From positions 1,043,491 through 1,107,490 of the forward strand of contig CAJNDS010002690.1 of assembly GCA_905221605.1 (NCBI GenBank): 64,000 bases of DNA, written 5' to 3'. The position numbers and the translations under genes are program-made. How positions within the stretch are numbered: the first letter of the stretch is position 1; the number at the start of each line of letters is the position of its first letter. Shown piece after piece: positions 1 through 10,200 of this stretch. The notes beneath the pieces were generated by a model. It did no database searches. It was not told the origin of the DNA and worked only from the letters and a program-made list of their open reading frames with translations. The DNA comes from Symbiodinium natans. Taxonomy: Eukaryota; Sar; Dinophyceae; Suessiales; Symbiodiniaceae.

Positions 1-476
1 AACGCCCTATACAACCTAAACCCTATAAGCCTAACCGCCCCGGTTTAGGGTTCAGGGTTTTGAGTCTAGGGATTGAAACGCCCTAAAACCTACACCCACA
101 CTGAACCCTTCTTCTTGGGGGGGGGGGGGGGGGGTGGGAAATGTTTTATAGAGCCCTAGAACCTTAGAACCCTAAACCCTAAAAGCCTAGAACCCTAGAA
201 CCCTAAAACTCCAGAACCCTAGAACCCTAAAACCTAGGGTCTGGTTCACCCCCTTCAGGGGTGGTGGTTTCCGAAATTGGGGGGCGGGGGGGTGGGGGGC
301 GGGGGTGATATCTTCTTGGGGTCCTTAGTAGCAGGGAATCCTATTAGTTGGGGCTATTTTTGGGTTTAGGGGTTAGGGTTTAGGGTTTAGAGTTTAGGCG
401 CGCCTTGGTTTCGTAAAAGAACCGGGTTGGTTCGGAGACTGTCATGATAGTGCTCGTAAGCTTCCTTCCGTTGCAG

Positions 477-508
477 GCTCTCCGCAGGAGCAGATGAAGA
501 AACTGAAG
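477..508 (+). CDS. candidate internal exon, unknown gene
   Basis: A 32-base island preceded by TTGCAG and followed by GTGAGG, both good splice-site matches, in an otherwise telomere-like stretch. It reads SPQEQMKKLK in one frame (phase 2 start). The family is not recognisable from ten residues. Coding status is inferred only from the splice consensus and the island layout. Confidence 0.3.
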
Positions 509-956
509 GTGAGGGTTTAGGGTTTAGGGTTCAGGGTTCAGGGTTCAGGGTTTAGGGTTTGGGGTTTGGGGTTTAGGGTTTAGAGTGTAGGGTTTTGCGG
601 TTTTTTTGTTAGGGCCCCATCAAGGGAGTCATACTCGGACCCTGTTTGGGGTTTGGGTTTAGGGTGTACGCCTAAGCGGTTCCCTGTGTTTACTCCTACC
701 ATGGCCCTTATATTCCCTTCGAGCATCTTTACGAAGGGTCCCCGAACCCAAGGGTACAACGATAGGGTCCAAGGTAGAACCCCATGACCCCAGGGCGAAC
801 AAAATCTAAAGCTTTTGGGGGGGGGTTGAGTCCCGCCCCACCCCACGCACCCTAACTAAACCGAACTGAAACCCTAAAGCCCAAACCCTCTAGCCCTCCT
901 AAAACCCACCGTGCCCTAACCTGATACACCTGATGTGGCTGCATGCAGCAAACACT

Positions 957-990
957 AGACTCTAAGGGCAGTTAGACTCTAAGGGCAGTT
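957..990. repeat. 17-bp tandem duplication
   Basis: The 17-mer agactctaagggcagtt occurs twice head to tail. It lies just downstream of a TGCATGCAG acceptor-like motif. No function is evident. Confidence 0.8.
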
Positions 991-1292
991 TGCATGATCT
1001 GTTAATATGGTCCCTTACCTTCTTTCAAGCGTTCTGAAGCATGGGCCCTTGGGTTTTATTGGGTGTTGAGGTGGTATAGAAGGGAGCCCCCTGTCAAGGG
1101 CCGCCAAAGAAGGCCCATGCCACTGCCCTTCGTTTCAACCCTTTACACCCCGAACCCTATTATCACGGTCAACCTCGTTAGGGTCCGTGGCGATACCCTA
1201 AATCCTGTAAACCCCCAAAGCTTCAGAAACCCTGAACCTCATAAACCCTGAACCCTAGATCCTAAAAAAAAACTAAACCTAAAGCCCATCAG

Positions 1293-1325
1293 CTCTTCAT
1301 CCCAAAGCTGCCCGGCATCATGAGT
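1293..1325 (+). CDS. candidate internal exon, unknown gene
   Basis: A 33-base island with CATCAG before it and GTGAGG after it. It is a whole number of codons reading LFIPKLPGIMS. Both flanks return to CCCTAAA-type sequence within about 30 bases on the left. Tentative. Confidence 0.3.
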
Positions 1326-1815
1326 GTGAGGCTTAACTAATGCTGTGCTCGGTTTAAGGTCGCAGAAATGTGGGAGAACTTTTAGTATTGATGGTATTTT
1401 GAGCAGTACCACTATTATTATGAGACCTGCAAGCTTTCGGATCATGGGTCTTGAAAGTTGTTCTTGTTGTTTCTACACCCTCAACCCCAAACCTTAAAGC
1501 CTATCTCTATAAGGGGGGCAGGGTGTTGTGCAGTGTGGGGGCGCGGGGGGTGTTGGGTTTAGGGTTCAGGGTTGAAGGTTGAGGGTTTAGGGTTTAGGGT
1601 TGTTCTGGCTGGGAAGGGCAGTGGGGAGGGCCATGAGTCTACACACTTTGAGAGCCCAGAAAGCTGAACGCATGGGGGTTAAGGGGCTAAGGGGCTAAGG
1701 GGTTAAGGGTTAGGGTTTAGGGTTTGGGGGTTAAGGGGCTTAGGGGTTTAGCGTGTCGGGCTAGGAAGTCGCAGGGCTTCAGGGTTACAAAGTGGCTCGT
1801 AGGGCGTTAAACCAG

Positions 1816-1897
1816 GTGGCAGCCGACACCATTCGTGTCTGCTTAGCTTCCGGACTACGAGCCTTCGTCCTGGAGGCGCTTGGCACCGTGTACCTCG
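1816..1897 (+). CDS. candidate exon 1 of a four-exon chain
   Basis: An 82-base island after ACCAG and before GTTTAGGG. It is open for 27 codons plus one base, beginning VAADTIRVCLASG and ending ALGTVYL. The composition is protein-like and unlike the repeats. The leftover base is compatible in phase with the next island at 2019. The 5' splice site would be supplied by the telomere-type repeat itself (G|GTTTAG). The protein family is not recognised. Confidence 0.42.
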
Positions 1898-2018
1898 GTT
1901 TAGGGTTATAGGGCTTATTAGGGTTTAGGGCTTAGGGTTTAGGGCTTACCTGGGACTATGTTCCTACAGTTTAGCAGTAGTTGCCCTTAACCAGTAGGTA
2001 GAACCCGTAACACTGCAG

Positions 2019-2034
2019 GCAAAAAGGGTCCGAG
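2019..2034 (+). CDS. candidate micro-exon of the same chain
   Basis: Sixteen bases between TGCAG and GTAGGA. Taken with the single base left by the 1816-1897 island it completes a Gly codon, then reads KKGP and leaves two bases. Phase agreement on both sides is the main support. By itself it is too short to judge. Confidence 0.3.
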
Positions 2035-2066
2035 GTAGGAAGGGTTGAAAGCGTTTCGGCTTGCAG

Positions 2067-2088
2067 GTTCGACCACCGTATACCGACG
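2067..2088 (+). CDS. candidate micro-exon of the same chain
   Basis: Twenty-two bases between TTGCAG and GTAAAT. The first base completes an Arg codon with the two bases left at 2034, then FDHRIPT follows and the phase returns to zero, matching the start of the 2577 island. Confidence 0.3.
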
Positions 2089-2576
2089 GTAAATATGACC
2101 CTCCGATTTTTTATTTTTTTTTGGGTGGGGGGGGGGGGGGTTCAGGGAATTAGGGTTTCGGGCCTACATAAATCCTAAATCGGCACCTGTCAGGGTTCAG
2201 GAGGGCCAGGCGCGTCAGAGAGTCCTGGTGGAAGGAGGGTGGTTTTACTCGGTGAAGTTTAGGGTTTGAGGTGTTTGGGGGAGTTGAGGGCTTTGAGGGT
2301 TGAAGGTTGAGGGGTTGGGGGGATTGGAGGGTTTTGATGGATGTGACAGGGGTTGAGGGATTTCGTGAAATTGCGTTCTTGGAGGTTTGGGTCAAAGTGG
2401 GTAGACCTACAGCTGAAGCCTGTGTGTCTGGTTTCCTAGGTAAACTCAAAAAACCATGCAATGTTAAGGTTTCGTGTTTACGGTTAGAGCTTTAAGCCCA
2501 AATCTCCAAAACCCGTGTAGGGTTGGGGGCATACGGCTTCGGAGTCCTAATCTTAAGAGTGCCGTATTCCATGCAG

Positions 2577-2615
2577 GAAGCCCAAAATACACCCGAACTC
2601 GGAGACCTACCCACG
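2577..2615 (+). CDS. candidate exon of the same chain
   Basis: Thirty-nine bases (13 codons, EAQNTPELGDLPT) preceded by CATGCAG and followed by GTTTAGG. It starts and ends in phase zero, so it can join the 2088 end upstream and the 3671 start downstream. Confidence 0.35.
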
Positions 2616-3394
2616 GTTTAGGGGCACCCTAAACCCTAAACCCTAAACCCTAAACCCTAGGTTTATGGCTTAGGGGACTGCGCTCCTCACCCAACAAAGG
2701 GGCAAGGGCGACCGATACTGACCTCGACGGCTGCTTTGCAGCCCAAAGCCTAAACCAGGGTTTAGGGTTTAGGGTTTAGGGTGTAGGGGAAACTAAACCT
2801 TAAACCCTAAGCCCTACACCCTAACCCGACTCCCTGAAGCCTGAACCCTCAACCCCCCCTCAAACCCTAAAGCCTAAACTCTGTATGCCCTCAAACCCTC
2901 AAGCCCTCAAACCCTAAACCATAAACACCTTCAAACCTGAACCCTATAAAGCCTAAGCCGGGAAAGCCCTTAACACCTGAACCCTGTCAAACCTAAACCC
3001 TGTAAACCCTGAAAACTCACCACCCTGTAAACCCTGTAAACCCTAAAACCCTAGAAACCCTATAAACCCTATAAAACCGGAAAAACCCTGTAAAACCTAT
3101 AAACACCAAACCCTATCAACCCTAAACCTCTGAGCTTTAGAATTCCTAAGCCCGAAGCCCTCTAAACCCCGAAGCCCCTATAGCCTATACACTCGAACCC
3201 CCTATCAACCCTAAACCCTACACCCCAAGCCCTAAACCCCGTAAACCCTAAACCCCTATGAACCCTAAACTCCTTAGTACACCCGTTAACCCCTGATAAG
3301 CCCTAAATAACCCTAAATCTCAATAAACCCTTAATAATCCTGTAAACCCTAAATAAGCCCTTAATAAACCCTAAATTTAAACAAACCCTTAATA

Positions 3395-3660
3395 AACCCT
3401 GTAAACCCTGTAAACCCTGTAAACCCTGTAAACCCTGTAAACCCTGTAAACCCTGTAAACCCTAAACCCTAAACCCTAAATAAACCCTAAATTAACCCTA
3501 AATCTAAATAAAGCCTAAATAAACCTGTAAACCCTAAACCCTAAACCCTAAACCCTAAATCAACCCTAAATCAACCCTAAATCTAAATAAAGCCTAAATA
3601 AACCTGTAAACCCTAAACCCTAAACCCTAAACCCTAAACCCTAAACCCTAAACCCTAAAT
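3395..3660. repeat. CCCTGTAAA / CCCTAAA tandem tract
   Basis: Nine-base CCCTGTAAA units give way to CCCTAAATAAA-type units and then perfect CCCTAAA. The mixture shows homogenisation of locally different telomere-like variants. Confidence 0.9.
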
Positions 3661-3670
3661 AAACCTCCAG

Positions 3671-3727
3671 GAGGATTGCTTCGGTCGCCGGCATGTGCCT
3701 GCCAGCGGCTTGGAAGCAAAGCATTAG
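3671..3727 (+). CDS. candidate terminal exon
   Basis: After CCTCCAG the frame reads EDCFGRRHVPASG and on to a TAG that overlaps the first TTTAGGG unit. It begins in phase zero and could terminate the 1816-2615 chain. An internal exon with another donor is equally possible, because the stop lies inside repeat sequence. Confidence 0.3.
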   Translation, partial: EDCFGRRHVPASGLEAKH

Positions 3728-3790
3728 GGTTTAGGGTTTAGGGTTTAGGGTTTAGGGTTTAGGGTTTAGGGCTTAGGGCTTAGAGTTTAG
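3724..3790. repeat. TTTAGGG tract
   Basis: About eight perfect TTTAGGG units in plus orientation, starting at the end of the candidate terminal exon. Confidence 0.9.
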
Positions 3791-4032
3791 AGGAGATGTT
3801 TAAGGTCAAAGGGTTTTGTGTTGAAGGGGGATAAGGTTTTGCGGTTTTAGGTGGGCTCAGGGATTAGGGTATAGGTCCCTGTTTTGGACCTGAAGCTGAA
3901 AAAGAGTACCCACCGCCCACAATCCCTCTAAAGTCTAAACCTTTAAGCCCCTAACCCTTAAATCCTTAAACCCTATGAGCCCTGCAACACTCAACCCTAA
4001 ACCCTATAAACCCTTTATGGTGCGAAGGTGAG

Positions 4033-4108
4033 GTGCATGGCGGGCGCGCCGCCTACGTCGTGTCACCCGCGGAGGTCGTCAACTTCATCTGCGCCGCCGG
4101 GGCTGAGG
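4033..4108 (+). CDS. candidate internal exon, unknown gene
   Basis: A GC-rich island after GTGAG and before GTTCGG, flanked by CCCTAAA on the left and TTTAGGG on the right. It is open for 25 codons and contains GRAAYVVSPAEVVNFIC, which is strongly protein-like. It leaves one base, which does not join the most natural frame of the 4554 island, so either the donor is misplaced or the islands belong to different transcripts. Confidence 0.38.
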
Positions 4109-4126
4109 GTTCGGGTTTAGGGTTTA

Positions 4127-4405
4127 GGGTTTAGGGTTGAGGGGTTGAGGGGTTGAGGGGTTGAGGGGTTTAGGGGTTTAGGGGTTTAGGGGTTTAGGGG
4201 TTTAGGGGTTTAGGGGTTTAGGGGTTCAGGGGTTCAGGGGTTTAGGGGTTTAGGGGTTTAGGTTTAGGGGTTTAGGGGTTTAGGGGTTTAGGGGTTGAGG
4301 GGTTGAGGGGTTGAGGGGTTGAGGGGTTGAGGGGTTGAGGGGTTGAGGGGTTGAGGGGTTGAGGGGTCTAGGGGTTTAGGGGTGTAGGGGTGTAGGGGTT
4401 AGGGT
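4127..4405. repeat. TTTAGGGG / TTGAGGGG octamer array
   Basis: A tandem array of eight-base variants of the heptamer (extra G; TTTA alternating with TTGA and TTCA). Blocks of one variant follow blocks of another, as expected of local tandem amplification. Confidence 0.9.
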
Positions 4406-4553
4406 TTCAGGTGTGTTTTTGAGTTTAAGGGTTTTAGGGCTTCGGGGTTTAAAGGTTTAATGGGATTTGGGGCTGCCAGGGTCGGACTCTCCTAGGGTTC
4501 CCAGAGCTCCTAAACCCCAAACCCCAAACCCTAAACCCTAAACATTTCCTAAG

Positions 4554-4641
4554 GTACATGACAATGAGACGCTGTACGACAGCACAGTCTGGAAGCTGTC
4601 GCCTTGGATTGCCACGCCATGCGCCTTCTATCTGCAGAGTG
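4554..4641 (+). CDS. candidate internal exon, unknown gene
   Basis: Preceded by TTTCCTAAG and followed by GTTCAG. It is open for 29 codons, starting VHDNETLYDSTVW and including WIATPCAFYLQS. The residue mix is typical of a folded globular protein. No family is recognised. Confidence 0.38.
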
Positions 4642-5056
4642 GTTCAGGGTTTAGGGTTTAGGGTTTAGGGCTGAAGGGTTTAGGGTTGAGGGGTTGAGGG
4701 TTGAAAGTTGAGAGCGTTGAGAGCCTTGTCAACCCGAAACTTTGAGGCCTTCGATCCACCCCAAAAGAACCATGGCTGTAACGATTCGGCACGGCGGTAT
4801 TCATTTACCCGGTTTTACTCCCGATTCTCTTGATAAATATTGGTGGTACCGGCGCGGGCCGGAACGGTACCACACCACCCCGAGTTACCCCCATCCCTAC
4901 CATCCCTAGCCACACCACCCTTCCCACCGCCCCAAACCCCCTCCCAATCCCACCACCCCCACCCAGCGAGCCCCACCACCACCATACCCCTAGCCCCACC
5001 ACCCTTGTAGAGGTCCGTTCTTTATTCCCTAACCCTCAACCCTAAACGTCGCTCCT

Positions 5057-5218
5057 GGGTAGGGGTGGAGGGGTGGTGGTAAGTGGTGGTGGTGGGGGGT
5101 CGGGGTGGTCGGGTGGCAGGGGTGGTAGGGTGGTAGGGGTGGTAGGGGTGGTAGGGGTGGTGGGTGGTAGGGGTAGGGTGGTAGGGGTGGTAGGGGTGGT
5201 AGGGGTGGTAGGGGTGGT
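5057..5218. repeat. GGGGTGGTA minisatellite
   Basis: About fifteen imperfect 9-10-base units (GGGGTGGTA). ORFs on either strand here encode HPYHPY or GGGG runs and are not credible genes. Confidence 0.85.
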
Positions 5219-5261
5219 GCAAAGTTGAGGCCAAACCCTAAAACCCTAAAACCCTAAACCC

Positions 5262-5462
5262 TCAACCCTAAACCCTAAACCCTAAACCCCAAATCCTAAA
5301 TCCTAAACCCTAAACCCTAAACCCTAAACCCTAAACCCTAAACCCTAAACCCTAAACCCTAAACCCTCAACCCTCAACCCTCAACCCTAAACCTAAACCC
5401 TAAACCCTAAACCCTAAACCCTAAACCCTAAACCCTAAACCCTAAACCCTAAACCCTAAACC
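5262..5462. repeat. CCCTAAA tract
   Basis: A mostly perfect CCCTAAA run with a few CCCTCAA units near the middle. Confidence 0.9.
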
Positions 5463-5543
5463 CTCAAGACAAAATAAATAGAAATTGTATGTGGTATCAA
5501 TCTGAATTTCCCAAGGTATTTGTCTAAACAGCTGACAAACAGA

Positions 5544-5603
5544 GTTTAAGTAAATTAATCCAAAGCGGGAGGCCGGGAGGCCAAATCTTCAATTTACTTA
5601 AAC
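5544..5603. repeat. 13-bp perfect inverted repeat
   Basis: gtttaagtaaatt at 5544-5556 is the exact complement of 5591-5603, with 34 bases between. It would form a short hairpin or could be the ends of a miniature element. There is no other copy in the window. Confidence 0.6.
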
Positions 5604-5694
5604 CTCTGGGGCCTTCCCGGGCCCCCGCAAACCAAGGCCCAAATCGCCTCCCAAAGCCCAAAATTGGCTTCCAAAACCCCAAATTGTCGCAAAG

Positions 5695-5790
5695 CCCCAG
5701 CGCCAGCCCCAGCCCACCCCCAGCCCCAGCCCCAGTTTTAGTGCCAGCCCCAGCCCCAGCCCAGCCACCCCCAGCCGCCAGCCGCCAGCC
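5695..5790. repeat. CCAGCC minisatellite
   Basis: A run of GCCAGCCCCAGCCCC-type units followed by a C-rich stretch. It generates a false Gly/Leu ORF on the minus strand. Confidence 0.75.
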
Positions 5791-5850
5791 CCCAAGCCTC
5801 AGCCCCCCCCCCCCGCCTCCCCAAAAATGAAAAGCATAGTTCCAAAAAAC

Positions 5851-5952
5851 AAAACGTTTCGGTCAAAACTTTCGGTCAAAACTTTCGGTCAAAACGTTTC
5901 GGTCAAAACGTTTCGGTCAAAACTTTCGGTCAAAACTTTCGGTCAAAACTTT
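5851..5952. repeat. TTTCGGTCAAAAC tandem array
   Basis: Seven or eight tandem units of 13-15 bases with core ttcggtcaaaac, with or without an extra CG. The array sits just before a CCCTAAA tract. The unit is not found elsewhere in the window. Confidence 0.85.
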
Positions 5953-5985
5953 TTGGAACCCAAACCCTATACAATTTCTATAAAC

Positions 5986-6087
5986 CCTAAACCCTAAACC
6001 CTAAACCCTAAACCCTAAACCCTAAACCCTAAACCCTAAACCCTAAACCCTAAACCCTAAACCCTAAACCCTAAACCCTAAACCCTA
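5986..6087. repeat. CCCTAAA tract
   Basis: About fourteen perfect CCCTAAA units. Confidence 0.9.
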
Positions 6088-6469
6088 GCCAGCTCAGGCT
6101 GTTTCAGCTGGGGTTGGGTTGGGAGAGTCGTATTTTGGGTGGTCTCTAGGCCTTCTGGGTTGCGAAGTTTAGCTGAAGGCCCCTAAAGCCAGAGGGCTTG
6201 GGGTTTAGGGTTTAGGGTTTAGGGTGTAGGGTTTATAAGGGTTTAGGGTTTAGGTTTTAGGGTTTAGGGTCTAAGCCCTCAACACTTTTTGGGGGCTTCC
6301 GGCATCATGGCCCCCACGCCCTCTCCCGAGCTCAGGAACGCATACGTTCGAACTGGCTCTGCACGGCCTTCTTGGCCTTGGGTCACGGAGTGCCCCTGTT
6401 TCATGCAGGCAGGCTTCGAGGGTTTAGGGTTTGGGGTTTAGGGTTTAGGTTTTAGGGTTCGGGGTTTAG

Positions 6470-6543
6470 GGTTTTGGGTTTTGGGTTTTGGGTTTTGGGT
6501 TTTGGGTTTTGGGTTTTGGGTTTTGGGTTTTGGGTTTTGGGTT
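6470..6543. repeat. TTTTGGG variant array
   Basis: Ten or so TTTTGGG heptamers, a variant of TTTAGGG, directly abut the left target-site duplication of the LTR element. It looks like the insertion target. Confidence 0.85.
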
Positions 6544-6548
6544 TCGGG
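6544..6548. other. target-site duplication (left), LTR element A
   Basis: TCGGG immediately outside the left LTR, matched by TCGGG at 20719-20723 outside the right LTR. Five bases is the usual size for Copia and many Gypsy integrases. TCGGG also resembles the surrounding TTAGGG variants, so chance identity is not excluded. Confidence 0.65.
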
Positions 6549-6835
6549 TACGGGGGGACAACCAAGGAAGGAAATCAACTCCCCTAATCGCCCTGAACTT
6601 ATATTTCCCAGATCGAACCAAGAAACAACCAAGAACACGGATAAGAGCAACCCAGGGGGGAAGGAAAGGGGGAAGGAATCCACACCCTTACCAAACCCTA
6701 AGAACCCAGGCACTTCTTTTTGAACTTGTGGCTTTCTGTTCAAGCCCATCTTGAGCCAAATACGATTACCGGGTTCATTAACCCTTCCAACTTCCAACAC
6801 TAACTCCTTTCTACAATACCAATTGCAGCTCCGCA
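6549..6835 (-). repeat. 3' LTR of element A
   Basis: A 287-base direct copy of 20432-20718 with three substitutions (6549-6835 has AATCC for AACCC, AGAACCC for AGCACCC and TTTTTGAAC for TTTTTTAAC). In element orientation it starts TGCGGAGC and ends CCCCCCGTA. An open frame runs through it into the neighbouring sequence, but that is a by-product. Confidence 0.9.
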
Positions 6836-6848
6836 CTCCCCCTGTCCT
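6836..6848 (-). other. polypurine tract of element A
   Basis: On the minus strand AGGACAGGGGGAG lies directly before the TG of the 3' LTR. This is the position and composition of a plus-strand primer tract in LTR retroelements. Confidence 0.75.
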
Positions 6849-7205
6849 AGGATTTCCTAGGACACATTGGAGATGCAGATCTTTTGGCCAAAAACTGCCA
6901 TTACGGCAGCAGCCAGCTGCTTGAAATGCAAATTGTGGTTTAACGTCTTCCAGGACGGAATTATAGCACATTGGCTAACCTACTACCCATAGAGAATCTT
7001 TTTTCACCTTGATCCTCTCATCACTGAAGACTCCTTGGCCTTCTTCACCACAAACCGTGGTCTTCGCTACGCGAAAAGCTACTGACTCCTACTATCAGGG
7101 ATTTCCATACCCTTAATAGTAACCACCACATTGTCAGCACATTGGCTGTTCCAGCGCACCGGTCTCCAGAAAGAGAAAAACCATCCCTTCATCCATACCA
7201 TCCAA

Positions 7206-10200
7206 TCACTTCTTTTTCCGATTGTTGGCAATCTTGAGGTGAAGTTGCAGCAGAATATACTCCAGGTCCGAAACTGTAAGAACAGGATCCTGTATGCCCC
7301 TTTGAATTGAGGATACCAATCCTTCTCTCTTCGCATCCTCAATCGCCTGGCAAGATTGATCCAGCTCTTCATTCGCATTGGCAGACCCTGGTGCCTCCGC
7401 ATCGGATGGACGATCCTTTTCCTCAGGATCTTGCACCATTACCACCTCTTCTTTTTTGGGACTCTGACTTTTCTCCTTCTTCTTTGTCTTTCCACCGACA
7501 TTTGACTTTGTGCGCGCTTTTGAGGCTTTTTCCACTGCAGAAACCACCACATTGGATGATGATCCACCCTTCTCAATGATCGCCGGCATCTTCTTCGGCT
7601 TTGGAACCATAAGGGTATAAGGATCTTCGATAGCTGCAGCTTTCCTCTTCTTTTTTACCTTTTTCTTCTCCTCCTCAACGGCAACCTCCGTCTCCGAAGT
7701 CTCAACCACTTCTTTTTCGGCAGGAATATCTTTGCTGGACTCCCCTTCTAGGGACCTCTTTGTCCCTTTTTTGGGATCCTTTTCTTCTCCCAAATTGGCT
7801 CGCTCATACCATATCCTCAGGTCATTGACCCATTCTTCCACCTCCGCGAGCGAAACATCGTACGACTTCACTACTTCGAGAAGTTCCAGCACTGACAACA
7901 TTTCAGTGGTCCACGAAACCCATACTTGATCCATTTGGTCAGCATCTCCAGTGAACTTCAGGAGTTTGAACAATGGGTCCGCCTCTGCTCGAGCCAAATC
8001 TGGCTTGCCACCGGAGAGAAATGAAATCGCCTCCATCAACAGTTCCGTCATCTTGGTCTCTTCGTCATAAACCATAAAATCCTCCTCATCATCATCGAAC
8101 TGTTCAGGAGGGATCTCCTTTTCTCCACCATTTGCACCAGACTTTCTCCTTGGACCATCCCTTGGGGGCGTCCTTGGAGACCTTGGCCTCTGTTTTTCCA
8201 ACGGAACACCATGCTCGAAGACACACCTGTCACCAAATCGACACTTCCCAGACCGAGCAAACTGGACGCACCTCACACCAGTTGCATCATGCGAGAACCC
8301 ACAATCCTTTCCAGCGAAACATTCTCTCCCTGCCACATAGTATTTGCACCAATATGAATGTAGCACCACATCATCTTCGGAATGGATGAATTTGCAGTCG
8401 TCACCAAATTTGCAGCGATCTTTCCCTTTGCCAAACCAATAGCAGAAACCCTTCTTCCTCTTCTCCAAGCGCTCTGCCTCATACCGGTCCATAGGGCGAT
8501 TGTGCTCTACATGAACATTGCCATGTACCTGGGGACTGCTCCCTTCACCCGACGTGCTATCAGTATTTGGTGCTTGGAGTACAGCTGGAAAACCTGGCCT
8601 TGGTCCTACCACCTTCATGATCGGTTTTCCGCCAACTCCTGAGCCATGCTGAGACGATCCAAAAACATTGAACATCTTCATGAAGGCCTTCCTAGCGCCA
8701 ATCTTCTGCACCCTTTTGATTGGACGTTTCATTGCTCCAACCTTGCATCCAGATGCATTCAAACGACGCAACCTTCTAAACCCAACTCTATGTCCCTTCT
8801 TCCAAAGAGCCATAAGAATTTTAGAGGCAGTAACATTCTCCACCTCTACCTTTTCCAATGATCCCTCACTTCCCGGAACAAACCCATCCATCTCTGAAGA
8901 CCTTTCCATCTTTTTTGACACCACTTCGTCGAGGTAGTCTTCTGAAATCCAGGGAAAGTTCCCCTTAGAGGAAGGATTGTCATCATTGTTTGGTCCTTCA
9001 CCAGGATATCCTTTGGTGCTGTCAAAGATCTTACCAGTAGTGCGGTCCTGCATAGAGAAATTCGAAGCCACGCGGGAGTACACTGACCACAAGAAAATCC
9101 TTGTGTCCGCCAGTCTGGATGACCCACTGGATTTCTCCTCTTCCGGAGAAACTTCTGGCGCTTTGCCCTTCCCTCCAGTGTCACCGCTTGTCTCACCTCC
9201 AGCATCTTCAATGGGAGTAAGGGATTCATTGTTCCCTTGATCAAGCACCGCATCCTCTAGTCCAAGAACTTCCAGCATCGCTGTCGAAGGATCCACCTCC
9301 TCATCCGCATCGTCGTCCATCCTTCTCCAGAGAGCCTCCAATTGGTCCGCACAAGTCGCCGCTTGAAGAAACTCCATCAACCGAGCCCTCCCGCGCTGCC
9401 AGAGAAATTCTGAAACCATCACCGACCCTTGTGCTCCCAGATTCAGGAATGGGTGAACCATTTTGGCTACCCTCGCCATAAGTTCAATATGAACTTCCAT
9501 GCCTGGACTGCGGCTCCAATCATAGGCAATTGCCTCCATAGCAGTACCAAACTTGTCCGTATTCTTGAATTCCCCTTCCAGACCAGGAGACAACAAGGCA
9601 CCCATCACCGAAAGAGGGTAATTCCCCACCGCCGGCAAGCACGGGTTGTCATGGAACGAATGATGCAGGTCAGTATAATATCCTTGATCTCTCCTTTGAA
9701 AAAGGAGTGTTCCAGTCCCTAGCTGGGCATTCATTTCATCCACTTGAACCATTTCAGCACATATCCTCTGTGCCAGGTGCGCCATTGCTGGCCAGACGGT
9801 ACGATCGGTCAGACCGCGACGCATAACCCAATCAGTTGTTGGCGACTGGATCAGCGTTCCTGGATCATACACCATAACCATTGCACCGTCTCCCATTGAC
9901 TGATCAGCATCGTCCTCCAGTGCCAGGTTCTCATCCTGTTCGCTTGCACCCTCGGATGACATGCTAATAACCAAATTTCGATCCATCTTATTGGACCCTT
10001 TTTGGCAATCTCTTTGCCCCATTGGCAACTTGCCAACTGCAACCTTCCAATAAATTCGAGTCAGAAGGCCTTTCACCAGCAATTGCTGAAGGTCACTCCT
10101 CACCGGACCACCATCCAACATCTTCGCATCATTACCACGGAGATCATTGCTCCCGCCTTCTCCTTCTTTTTGGTCGGTCTCCTCGCCAGAAATCTGTACT

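Larger units (their letters stand above)
1..6418. repeat. unique left arm: degenerate TTTAGGG/CCCTAAA sea with short islands
   Basis: Most of this arm is perfect and degenerate telomere-type heptamer in both orientations, with homopolymer G and C runs. Between the blocks sit unique islands of 30-100 bases, several bounded by AG and GT and open in one frame (listed separately). No long ORF here reads like a protein. The longer ORFs around 580-846 and 2150-2461 are repeat-derived. Stretches 100-400, 510-920, 1330-1800, 2640-3660, 4660-5250 and 6090-6418 hold nothing else I can name. Confidence 0.8.

Noticed and set aside
1-700. Chromosome end (true telomere)
   Set aside because: Repeats occur in both orientations, are degenerate and continue through the whole window.
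5057-5952. CRISPR-like array
   Set aside because: The repeats are directly tandem without unique spacers, in eukaryotic repeat-rich DNA.
6438-6971. 177-codon minus ORF (MCYNSVLEDVK...) as a gene
   Set aside because: It reads through the 3' LTR, polypurine tract and into TTTTGGG repeat (PKPKTQN runs); the LTR explains it.
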